Positions 31,898 through 41,800 of a stretch of 64,000 nucleotides of DNA are shown piece by piece. The notes beneath the pieces were generated by a model that saw only the letters and a list, made by a program, of their open reading frames with translations, was not told the origin of the DNA and did no database searches. The stretch spans positions 372,001 to 436,000 of the forward strand of contig JANATG010000018.1 in assembly GCA_029449235.1 (NCBI GenBank), read 5' to 3'. The stretch is from Linnemannia schmuckeri. Taxonomy: Eukaryota > Mortierellomycota > Mortierellomycetes > Mortierellales > Mortierellaceae. The position numbers and the translations under genes are program-made. Within the stretch, counting starts at the first letter, position 1. Every line of letters begins with the position of its first letter.

Positions 31898-32166
31898 AGC
31901 CATATCCTTAGGACTTTCACATTCGCAAACTGACCTTTGCTTCCATCTCCATACCTGTTAACTTAGTCTCTACATCTACAATAAATCATCTCTTGTGAAA
32001 TACAATGATACTACTACAGCAGATGGTGTATGAGCTCAATAGGCCCCAATGCTTTGATATACGGAAGGGACTGTGGTTGTGAAGGTGTAAAGGTGCCTGA
32101 ATGTTTTGGTCTCGCAATATGAAAGACCTTACTGTATGATCAGTAAAAGAGGTGACGTTTTTTTTT

Positions 32167-32214
32167 ACTGCTCTGTCCCTGATTCAGTCTTTATGGCCCC
32201 TGAATCAGAGCAGT
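32167..32214. repeat. Inverted repeat able to form a hairpin
   Basis: The left arm (32167-32187) and right arm CTGAATCAGAGCAGT (32200-32214) are complementary over 15 bp. The left arm carries a 6-nt insertion, and the loop is about 12 nt. It lies downstream of the cysteine-rich gene. Confidence 0.7.
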
Positions 32215-32338
32215 GACCGTTATTACTTGGTAGACTAAAAGACAAAAGAAAAAAAAGAAGTGATCATGTAGAGATTCACTCAGAGCCGGGACACCTTGAT
32301 AATTTTAACTTTCCTCTCCTCCTCGTTACTATTGCCCA

Positions 32339-32407
32339 TTGCATGCATCTTTATTTATTGCATGCACCTTTATCCACTGCATACACCTTTATCCGTTGCG
32401 TGCATCA
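32339..32407. repeat. Imperfect 19-nt tandem repeat, about 3.5 copies
   Basis: Successive units read TTGCATGCATCTTTATTTA, TTGCATGCACCTTTATCCA, CTGCATACACCTTTATCCG and TTGCGTGCATC. Confidence 0.8.
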
Positions 32408-33535
32408 CCATTTCAGGTAGCACACGCTTGACACACATTTAAAACGACGAAAGACGCATGGAATAAATAGGACAAACGACTGCGGTAATACAGAGGTATG
32501 AAAAGGACAGGTGTAAAAGGAAGGAAAGTGTGAATGGGAAAAGCGCGGAGGAGGGAAGCGATGTCGAATGGTAGATGGTAAACGGAGGGAGAAAGTTGAT
32601 GACGTTGCCAAAGGAGTTGAGGGCAGGTAGAGGAAGAGGCTCCCAATTGCGAAATTACACATTCACATGCGATTGACGTGGCGAGCGTCAAGGTAAAAAA
32701 GGTTGGTTGAGGGAGGAGAACAGTGAACGGTATCAAACGAGAGCTGTGTGCTTTTTGCAACGGATAAAGATGCATATGCAAATGTCTCAATTTCTGGACG
32801 CCACCAAAAAAAGCTGCAAGTTAAGGGTCAGGTAGCTTCAATCTCCATCAAAACACGCATAAAAAAAAAACTTTCACGTCCACCTCTGTCTCAATAACTC
32901 TTTCCCTCACTCTGCTCCCCACTTCCCACATTCCTTTCGCACCTCCCTCGTATTCAAAAGGTAAACAAACACTTTCTTTCCCCACACAAACAAGCAGATC
33001 ACCTTTTTCATTTCAACGTGTGTTACAGCAATGATGCTTAACGATTAGTCTTTATGACGTCTCTTCGGAGCCATGGATCCAACATACCCATTACCCTGAG
33101 CCACAGCACATAATATTTTTCAGATCTCATCTCGAGATCTATAAAAAAAAAAATGAACCTTGCCATCTAACCCAAGCTTTCTTTTTTTTTTGATTCGTTG
33201 CTATTTTGCAGGTAGTATCCACGACGACAATAACAACAACAACAACAAGGACAAGAAAAATGAACTTAACGTATCACTCGAGAATAACATGCACAAAAGA
33301 AAAATAAAACGAAGGAAAACAACAACACGGACAGAAAGCAAAGTTTTTTTTTATTATGGTACAGCATGATTCGGTATGGATATGGCAGAGATAAGTTGTA
33401 AAGGTATAAAGAGTAATGAACGACAGAGGGTAAATGAGATAAAGAGAGAGAGAGTGTTGCTTTTGCGTGCACGAGAACATGGCTGGTAGTCGCCTGAGAA
33501 AGTTTTCCATGTAAAAGAAGCCGCGGCAAGGCCAT

Positions 33536-35193
33536 TCAACGGAACTCGTATGATCCAAACGACTTGCGCTCCTCCTTATGGTTCAACGTCAACTGCTGGA
33601 ACCTAAGAAAACGCAACAAAACAGCAACACAGAACAAGTTGTCAGAACGCGACCCAATCTGGCTGTACGCCATGCCAAATGAGCCACGCACGATAAAATA
33701 AGGAACCTACTTCTCGCTGGACTGGTGGTAATAGTACCCATTGATACGTCCAGTCCGCTTGTTGTAACAGATATAATAGAATCCCGCAAAGCTGGCTCCC
33801 GTGATCCCTTCGACACGATGATCGGGAACCAAAAAGTGCTCCTTCCATCGCATAAATACCACATCTCCGTCTTTGAGATCATCCTGCGCCTTCATGTTGA
33901 ACCGACTGCCCCGGAACTGTTGAAACAGGGCCTAGAAGCGGCAACGAAAAGTGAACGGCGAAGCGAGAAGAGGCGTAATAGCAAAGTGAGATGCAGTGTT
34001 AATGAAATGATATGTGGGCTTTCTTTTTAGTCACACATGCCATACATGCATGAAAGAAAAAATCAACTATGCCCAATTTAACCACAGACACGTTGTTTTC
34101 CTTTTGTCATTTGTGCTTTGGTCGCTCCCCACTACGACTCTCCTTTCTTTTTTGCTCTTTTTGGTCCAGTTTTCCTTCCATGAGGCTTACCCAATGCTCT
34201 TCATCAGTGCCTTCGGTGGCATCCCACTTCCGCGTTAAAAACGAGTACTGAGGACCGATAATCTCGGCGTCAAAGAAGGTCGTCAGCTCTGGGTATTCCC
34301 TCGTCAATCCCTTGATGTGCAAGTATCCGCATAACGTTGAGTCATTCAAATTAACATGCTACATCGAGTTGGAGAAAGGGAGGATAGAGAAAGAAGAAGG
34401 AAGAGAGAGAAAAGAGAACATCAGTCAGTTTAATGCGCCGATTATTATGCATCACATTTTCTTTTACTTTCCCTCCGCGGTCTTCCTTTTTTAAAAGAAA
34501 AAGAGGTCGTCCAGAACCAACAACGAATGTAGCTGTTGCTGTTACCTTGATGTCGACAACAACAGCATAGCTGTTAGTCCCCGATTGCTGTTTGCCCTCA
34601 AACTTACTCCCCGGATACAAATGACAAGTCCTGGTCGGCAGCAACCTCACTCCTTCATAAGGATCCCTCCTCCTCAACCTCTGCAACCTCACCATCTGTT
34701 CCCTCCTCTGCTTCTCCCGCTCTTCCTGCTGCTGTTGCTCCTCCAGTTGCTCCTGTAAACGCTGCTGCAACAACGCGAGCTGCTGTTGCTTAAGAAGCGC
34801 TTGTTGTTTAAGCTGAGCAAAACCCGGTTGATCAACATCGGTCGGGCAGTGGAGTGGACAAGAGACTAGGTGGCCTTGGAAGAGAACTGAGGCAGAGGAG
34901 GACTCGAGGAGGGTGGTGAGTTCTGACTTGCTTTGGTGACCGTTTAGAATTCCGTCGATGAGCAGCATGTTGTCGGAGGTGATGGTGGGTGATGAGGGGC
35001 AGGTGCATTGGCAGACGGCATCGGTGTCGGTGGTAAAGTCTGTCAAGGGGGAGGAAGTTGAAGTTGAGGCCGTTGAGGAGGACGAAGATGAGGAAGAGTC
35101 GGACAGGAAGGAGGTATCGAGGACGAGGTCGAGGGTAGTGATGGCAGTGGTCTCGACTGGGTCTGCCGTGGCAGTTCTTGCAAATACTGGCAT
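33536..35193 (-). CDS. GID4: Gid4/Vid24-type substrate receptor of the GID/CTLH ubiquitin ligase
   Basis: Proposed CDS complement(join(33536..33602, 33711..33931, 34191..34358, 34546..35193)), 367 residues, all phases consistent. The first about 190 residues are low complexity (Ser/Thr runs, then a Gln/Leu/Glu coiled-coil-like stretch). The rest is a complete Gid4 beta-barrel: LYPGSKFEGKQQSGTNSY, LCGYLHIKGLTREYPELTTF, FLTRKWDATEGTDEEHW, DVVFMRWKEHFLVPDHR, GASFAGFYYICYNK and GYYYHQSSEKFQQL, ending SYEFR. Gid4 binds N-terminal proline degrons. In yeast it directs gluconeogenic enzymes such as fructose-1,6-bisphosphatase to degradation on glucose return. Exon 4 completes the last strand exactly, which supports the model. 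Confidence 0.92.
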
Positions 35194-36789
35194 TGTTCAG
35201 TGCTCTTTTTTTTCTTGTGTTCCGGGCAAAGGGGTGCTTGTTGAGTTTGAATGAAGGGAGGTAGTGTGCCGAGGAGTGCTGTGCAGATAAGGTGTTTCGT
35301 TGGTCGTTGTTGAGTTGCTGTGGTTGAGGTCAATGGTTGTGCAGCTGGTAGAATGGAGGAAGCAGTTGTTGTGAGAAAGGTTGGTGGTTGGGTGAAGAAA
35401 AGAAGGGAGGAGAAAAGGAAGAAAGAAGGATGGAGAGGGAAAGGAGGATGGAGAAGAAAGAAGCAGAGGCTCGGCGTAGCAGCTTTATCTTCCCACATGG
35501 GAAAAAAACCAACAAAAAACAAGAGAAAAAGTGAACGGCAGAGCAGGGGGCAGGGGACGGGAGGACAGAGGGAGACAGACCATTCAATTCTCTCCCCACA
35601 CAAAGCACAGAGACCACAAAAGAGAGCGAATGCATGACACTAATAATTCGAACAAAAAACAATACGATGCAAGGTGGGATAGAAAGAAAGAGAACGAGAG
35701 ACCACCTGACAAAAAGACCACCAACAATGTCAAGAAGAGAGGTGATGAGGATGAGGATTAAAAAGAAACAGCAGTAAGGGTCAAGTTGCTAAAGTCACCA
35801 TTCGCATAGGACAAACGACTAACCGAACGATCGTTGAAACAAATACCCTTGTCCCATCTCAATTCTGCTCTCCCGCTCTTTACTGTTCTTGTGCTGTCAA
35901 TGCATCACTACAGTAACATCCTTCTCTCTCCATCTTAAATCTTCGTACCACACTACTTTTCAATGTTGCACTTATCAAAGCCTAATCAAGCAAATCCCAG
36001 CCAAGTCAAGCCAGCCAAAGAAATAAAAAAGATCGACTTTGCCCACAGGAGTCATTTAGGGGACTACAGACGGTGAGTCAGGCAGAGGCATGAATTCGAG
36101 TGCATGTCCCCCCTTCTCCCCTTTCCTTGCCTTCCACTTTTCTCTTTCGATCTTCATCAACATCTCCTTGATTTTCTTCTCACCTTTTTTTTTTCCTTCT
36201 AGTGTTCACTTTCCTCTTGGTGGTTTTTTGTTTTTTCTTTGCCGCATTCATGCCCCTCTCTTTCGGGTACCTAAGTTCCTTTAGCCCAACAAACAACGTG
36301 ATAATGGGATGTGCGAGTTAGGGGACGAGAAACATTTTTCTTTTCATTCTTCCTTCCACGGTACGCTTCCACAAGACCATTATTTAGGATCAATTGGAAT
36401 CCAAGAATAGGACCCTTTTCTCCACCGTTACGAAAAGAGAGTTGTGGTTTGGTGGTGTGTACGTGTGACATCCCTCCAATTGCCAATATCCTCGCGACGA
36501 AATTGACCCTGTGGAAAAAGAGCAGTGGCAAAGCTACCAGACAGTGAGAGACCCGTGGGACCAGTCAATAAAGTACCCGTGGCCGTGTGAATTCCTCCAG
36601 CCCAGTCCAGTCCCCCAATCATGTTTGCTTTGCGCAATTGGGTCATTTGTGAACAGAACAAAAGAATGATATCTTTGTATTCATAGACGTTTGTATCCTT
36701 GGAAGAAAAAAAATAGGTAAATAAATGGTTTTCTACAACTATGCGAAACATACCGACCGCCAATAACCAAAACATCCACCCATCGCGCT
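35194..36789. other. Intergenic region between GID4 and the deiminase gene
   Basis: Purine/pyrimidine-skewed sequence without a supported gene. The first 450 bases (A/G-rich on plus) are probably the GID4 promoter and 5' UTR. Two overlapping minus ORFs at 36271-36775 (e.g. QMTQLRKANMIGGLDWAGG) have protein-like composition and could be exons of an unidentified gene or a remnant. Confidence 0.35.
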
Positions 36790-38148
36790 CTAGACGATGG
36801 GGACATCATGCGTCGAACAATGGATTCCACCACCGCCCTTAACCAAATAGTCAATCCTAACAGTCTCCACCTTCCTGTCCGGAAACTGTTCCTCAACAAT
36901 CCTCTTCGCCTCAGCATCCGCACTCTCATCTCCAAACTCGGGCATCAAAACTCCATCATTCACCATCAAAAAGTTCAGATAACTATTAATTCCGCCTGAT
37001 CCATCCTTTTCACATTCCTGGACTCCAATCTCTTCAAACACCGGGATCTCTTCCAAAGGGATACGACGGGTCTTGGAGGGTGTTGGTTCAGGCAAGTCGA
37101 TGATTTTGAGGGACTTGCCATGGGCGTCGGTGGTGGAGGAGAGAACTTGGATCGCTTGAGCGTATTGCTCTCTCCAGGCTTGGAATCTTCCTGAATGCAA
37201 CAGACCTTGCGTCTGGGACTCTGGTGGGGGTTTGCTGACCATCACGACTCCGGGAGCGACGAACCGGGCCAGGACATCGATATGAGAATCCGTAATGTCA
37301 TACCCCTTCAAGCCCTTCAACCAAATCACCTTCTTCACCCCCAACTCGTTCTTGAACGTCTCTTCCAGTTCTGCGCGGGTCTTGTTTGGATTGCGATTAT
37401 CGTTCACGATACTGGATTCCGTCATGAGGAGAGTTCCTTGACCGTCGGATTCGATCGCGCCTCCCTCGGCGACCATCCGGGAGACGAGGCGGGAGGTGTT
37501 ATTCCAGGCGTGGAGGAGTCGTTCTCCGGCGTGGGTCGACAGGTTGTAGGGAGCTTTTTGACCCCATCCGTTGAAATTGTAATCCACTCCCACCAACTCC
37601 CTCTTCCCTTCCTTGTCTTCTTCCTTGGGACGCGTCATGAACAACGGGATAAAATCCCTCGCCCACAAATCATTGACAGGAATTGGGAGGAACTCGATCT
37701 CGTGGGTCTGGCCTTTTCCGACGGTGGCCTTGGCTTCATCAATATGTTCGGGCGGGACAAGCATCTGGACAGACTCGAATTGCGAAACGGCCTGGGCGAT
37801 ACGAGCGACGTCTCCCTGGAATTTCGGAGTGAGGGTTTCCCAGTGTGTGGGCCAGGCCATGATGATTCGCTGGTGGGACTCCCATTCTGCAGGGATCCTA
37901 CGACCATGGGGGTCGAGGGTTGTTGTGATTGCAGTAGTAGTGGTGGTGGTCATGGCGCGAGGGTGGAGGTGGAGGTTTGGGAGTGAACGTGCAAAGAGGT
38001 GTTTCTTGATATTGTTGTTGTGGATGGACCGAGAGGAGAGGGAATAAAGTCCGCGAGTTGCGGTTGTTGTGGTGGTGTGTAGCATGGCTGTGAGGAGAAG
38101 GAAAGAAAGAAGGGTGATTCGATGTTGCATCATCTTCATTTTATACAT
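36790..38148 (-). CDS. Secreted agmatine deiminase / peptidylarginine deiminase-type enzyme
   Basis: 452 residues from ATG 38148 (MYKMKMMQHR); 38139 is equally possible, and an in-frame codon at 38256 is less likely. A hydrophobic leader (ITLLSFLLLTAML) looks like a signal peptide and is followed by a Thr/His-rich linker. The catalytic domain starts near IPAEWESHQRIIMAWPTHW. Its signature residues are all present: NDLWARDFIPLF, VAEGGAIESDG, DSHIDVLARF (His about 289, Asp 291), INSYLNFLMVND and the nucleophile Cys about 444 in GGGGIHCSTHD. The family (PAD_porph) includes agmatine deiminases, which make N-carbamoylputrescine plus ammonia, and the secreted bacterial peptidylarginine deiminase. 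Which substrate is used is unclear. Secretion is unusual for a polyamine enzyme. No intron is seen; bacterial origin is possible. Confidence 0.85.
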   Translation of the reverse strand: MYKMKMMQHRITLLSFLLLTAMLHTTTTTATRGLYSLSSRSIHNNNIKKHLFARSLPNLHLHPRAMTTTTTTAITTTLDPHGRRIPAEWESHQRIIMAWPTHWETLTPKFQGDVARIAQAVSQFESVQMLVPPEHIDEAKATVGKGQTHEIEFLPIPVNDLWARDFIPLFMTRPKEEDKEGKRELVGVDYNFNGWGQKAPYNLSTHAGERLLHAWNNTSRLVSRMVAEGGAIESDGQGTLLMTESSIVNDNRNPNKTRAELEETFKNELGVKKVIWLKGLKGYDITDSHIDVLARFVAPGVVMVSKPPPESQTQGLLHSGRFQAWREQYAQAIQVLSSTTDAHGKSLKIIDLPEPTPSKTRRIPLEEIPVFEEIGVQECEKDGSGGINSYLNFLMVNDGVLMPEFGDESADAEAKRIVEEQFPDRKVETVRIDYLVKGGGGIHCSTHDVPIV

Positions 38149-38876
38149 TGTTTTAAACTGAGTGACTTTGTTGTTGTTACTGTGTTCTGGGCTTGTCTTT
38201 TTGTCGCAATGGTTGTTGAGTTGATAAAGAAAAGAGGGAAAAAAAGTGTTGAGCACGAACCCCTATTTATGGGAAACTTGAACGTAGCACAGCCATCGCC
38301 GCCATTACGAGTAGCGATCCATCATGGTCACAAGAAATTGGCGTCCTTACCCGGTAAGCAATCATGTTATGAAGTAGACCCTGTTCATGCGGAGTTGCTC
38401 CTTGTTGTTCCCAGCCTGTGTCACTGGAGGTGGGCTGTCGTTGGACGCCTCAAAATGGTCTCATCCTTTTTTCTGTTGGGCGTCCATCAAATGACAAGAT
38501 CTCCGCCATAAGAGGGGGCGATGATCATACGCCGTCAGTTTTGGGCTTTTGGACTCAAGTAAAAATAACAAAATGCAACAATGCGAGGAAAAGGAGAGAG
38601 AAAGGCATTTTCTCTCTAGTCATGCTCATGCTAGCAGGCTTGCCAAACATATCAATTGATGCTTTGACTTGCATTTTCAGCCCAACATGCATGCACTTAG
38701 CCAGTCAAAAACAGGAAAGCACACAAGGAAGCATAGAACAGGAGGAATTCTCTATTCTCTATGATACAGGATAATGCTTTGTTATTTTTGGAGAATGGAA
38801 GGATACAAACATCTAGTACATTGCTCTAATGTAATACGAGGTCAAAAAGAACAAAAAAAAAAAAAAAGAGACGTGT
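38149..38876. other. Intergenic between deiminase and flavoprotein genes (both -)
   Basis: The 3' region of the OSGIN-like gene and promoter of the deiminase gene. Only short ORFs without recognisable features; an A run lies at 38856-38869. Confidence 0.4.
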
Positions 38877-41800
38877 CTACACGACCTCGTTACGCAAGAT
38901 GTCGGCGACGATAGCAATCCCATTCCCAAGAACATAGCGCACAAATTTAGATCCCGTAATCGCCCCCGCCGCATAGATAGAATGGTCCATTCGAGGCTCA
39001 ATCAGCTTTTCTGCGGGAGTTGCTGGTGGAGGACACGGCGTCACATCCTCGTCCTCCTCCCCCTCCTTCTCCTCATCATCATCACTATCATCCTCATCGT
39101 CCTTAACATCTTCGACCAATCTGACTTCACTAGTGTCCTGGTCGTCGTGGCTGTAGTCAAGGCGGCGCTCTTCTCCCTCTTCTATATCCATGTCCTCGTT
39201 GTCATCAGTGACAACGACAGAGGCATCACCGCCATTGGGCTCATCATCTTCACCTACAACACTAGACACTCCAACTGCAGCAACAGCCTGTGTATCATCT
39301 ACGGCCGTAGCAGATGCAGCAACAGCCCTATTGTTCGAGTCAAGTGATGTAATTGTCGAGAGGGCCAATGACGAGATGGACGAAGACCTCGAAGACCTCG
39401 AGGACCGTCTAGACGACAGAATCGACGACGAAGACGAAGAAGAGGAAGACGAAGAATTGAAGACCACGGCAGAGGCAGAGATCAAAGAACACCGCGGTGT
39501 CAAGGCTGTCATCGAATTGGTCAACATATTCGCCGCGGCTGAACAAAGACTCAACAGCGGTGGAGTAGAAAGAGTCGGACAGACAATCCGCGATCCCAAG
39601 AGAGGCGAACAGGGCATCGAGATGCATGCACTTGACATAGCCTTGATATTCTTGCCAACTCGACTTGCCACGTTGCTGAGACTACCGCCTCCTCCTTGGA
39701 CTTCGTCGTCCATGGTCGCTGCTCCGATGAGCGTCCTCGCGGTCGCAATCTTGGTACCCTCGTTCTCGGGCGACGTAGGAGAGGATGCCGTAGTCAAGTC
39801 AGCAAGTGATGATCGTCGGATTGGGTAACAGGGCAGACGGGTACACCTCTTGGCCTTGGTAGGGAACGTAGGTGCCGTGGTTAAAAGAGCCATAGGTGCC
39901 GTACCTGCGCCGACACCAGAGGAGGGTAAGGCAGAAAGGGACGACGAAGAAGCCATAACTCCTCGTTGGTGGACGACAACGGGCTCGACAGTGCAGCTGG
40001 GGATCAATCGAAAGTTGTACATGTCTGACGCAAGGGGTTTCAGCAGAGACAACACCTGCGAAGGATCTGACTGCTCGTCCTCTTCTTCACTCTTCTCCTC
40101 TTCGTCGCCTTGTGGCTCGTCCTGACTGCATCCATCCTCCAATTCCTGATACATCTCCTTCTTTTCCTTCTCGACATTTGAAGTGGACGGAGAAGGAGTA
40201 TCCGAGGAATAACAACCTTTGCGACAGCGACGCAGACTCTCTAGAGCCTGCTTGTGCCAAAACTGCTGTCGCGCTGTCGTTGTAGGATCCGGTACTCCCG
40301 CTGGTCGAAGAGTAGGTGAACGTGGCGGCGTACAAGGTGGTGTTAGGATATCGACAGCCAACTCCTTCACTGTCTGACTGTTGCTCCTATTCCTCCTTGC
40401 GCCCCTTGCGCTCAACGAAATCCTGCCTGCTTCACCGACACCGAATCCCTGTCCACCGGCAGAGTTGTCTCTAAATGAAGACGAAGGTGAAGACGACAGC
40501 ATCTCCTGGGCAAGGGAGCCCTTCAAGAATCCCATATGGACTTGCTTGCCAATAAACACTCCGACCGCAGCGACTTGTTCCTGAATGACGACTCCGTGGC
40601 TCAGAACCAACACGATCTGTCCTGTTACTGGATCCCAGCTCGAGACCGATGCATCAGGCAAACCCTTGTACGAACATGCCGAGCAGAGTGGAGCAAACTC
40701 GTCAACACGATCCTGACCCTGTTCCTCCTGAGACAACAGCTGTTTGCATGGCTCACAGGTCGACTGCTTGTCAACATTACCAAAGACACGGCACGGTTGC
40801 TCGCCCTCCTTGGGATGCTGGTACGACTGAACCGAATTCTTCAACGTCGCGAATCGCTTCATCCGTATCCAGATCGAGTTGTACTCCGGGTAGACATCCC
40901 GATGACATCTTTTGAGTGGTGATGGCTCTGATGCCGAAAAGTGCTTATAGATGTGGATGACACGTCGCCAAGGCTGCTTCTCGTGGATCAGAAGAATCGC
41001 GTCCGCTGCTGAGAGTCCTGTTCCCACTATCACGATCGGTAATTTAGACATCGACGAACATGAGGGCGGCAAATTGTCAGTGGCGGGAAGAGGCTTGGAC
41101 GGTGGTGGTGATGGCGAAGGTGGAGGCGAAGCGACAGTTGCAGCTGACCGATGAGAAACAGATCCGTCATGCCGCTTCATCCACTCCTCGAGTTGGCGGG
41201 TATCGTTGAAAGACTGCTGGATCATGGCTGTAGGCGAAGCGGGGAGTGCACAGGGGTCGGCTTTTGCTGCTGGCAGTTTCTTGGGCTGGTCGAATGTTCC
41301 TGTCGCCAACACCACCGTCTTTGCACGGATCATAAACTTTGTCCTCTTATTCTTTGACGAATGCTGGCGGGTCGGAGGTGAATCAACATGTCCCATGATC
41401 ACGTATCGATAAGACGCACAGATCTGACAAGGTTCAGGTCCCTCCGTTTGTCGACGATTGTGTCTTAGAGACCCTGTTTGTTTGTCTTTTGTAAAATCGC
41501 GCGGATCCAGTCCACAACAGCAATGATTCTCCATGTCCTTGAGATGGTATATTCCGGTGACGGTGGTATAGTTGGAGAAATTGGACTGGATTCCTGTATG
41601 CTGGACATGCGCCTTGTAGTAAGCCGAGACAGTCGACCGAAGTGGGCGCTCCAGGTTTTGGTCATGTTCGGGGTTGTCCCGAATGAAATCCGCGAATGAA
41701 TACAGTGGCAACTCCATGTGTTCATTGTAACTATTTCATCCATATGAATACGTTTCTTTGGTCGGTTAGTTCTCTGAGATACAATTTTGTATTCAGAATA

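Larger units (their letters stand above)
31898..33535. other. Intergenic region with short repeats
   Basis: No supported gene. Contains an inverted repeat (32167-32214), a roughly 19-nt tandem repeat (32339-32407), a C/T-rich block around 32880-33010, a CAACAACAA run near 33228-33247 and several A/T runs. A 125-codon minus ORF at 32413-32790 is low complexity and not believed. Confidence 0.4.

Noticed and set aside
31169..31903. 244-codon minus-strand ORF over the cysteine-rich gene
   Set aside because: Antisense shadow; the plus frame has a signal peptide, Kex2 sites, a TATA box and a regular cysteine pattern.
37195..37986. 263-codon plus-strand ORF over the deiminase gene
   Set aside because: Antisense shadow of a well-supported enzyme with all catalytic motifs.
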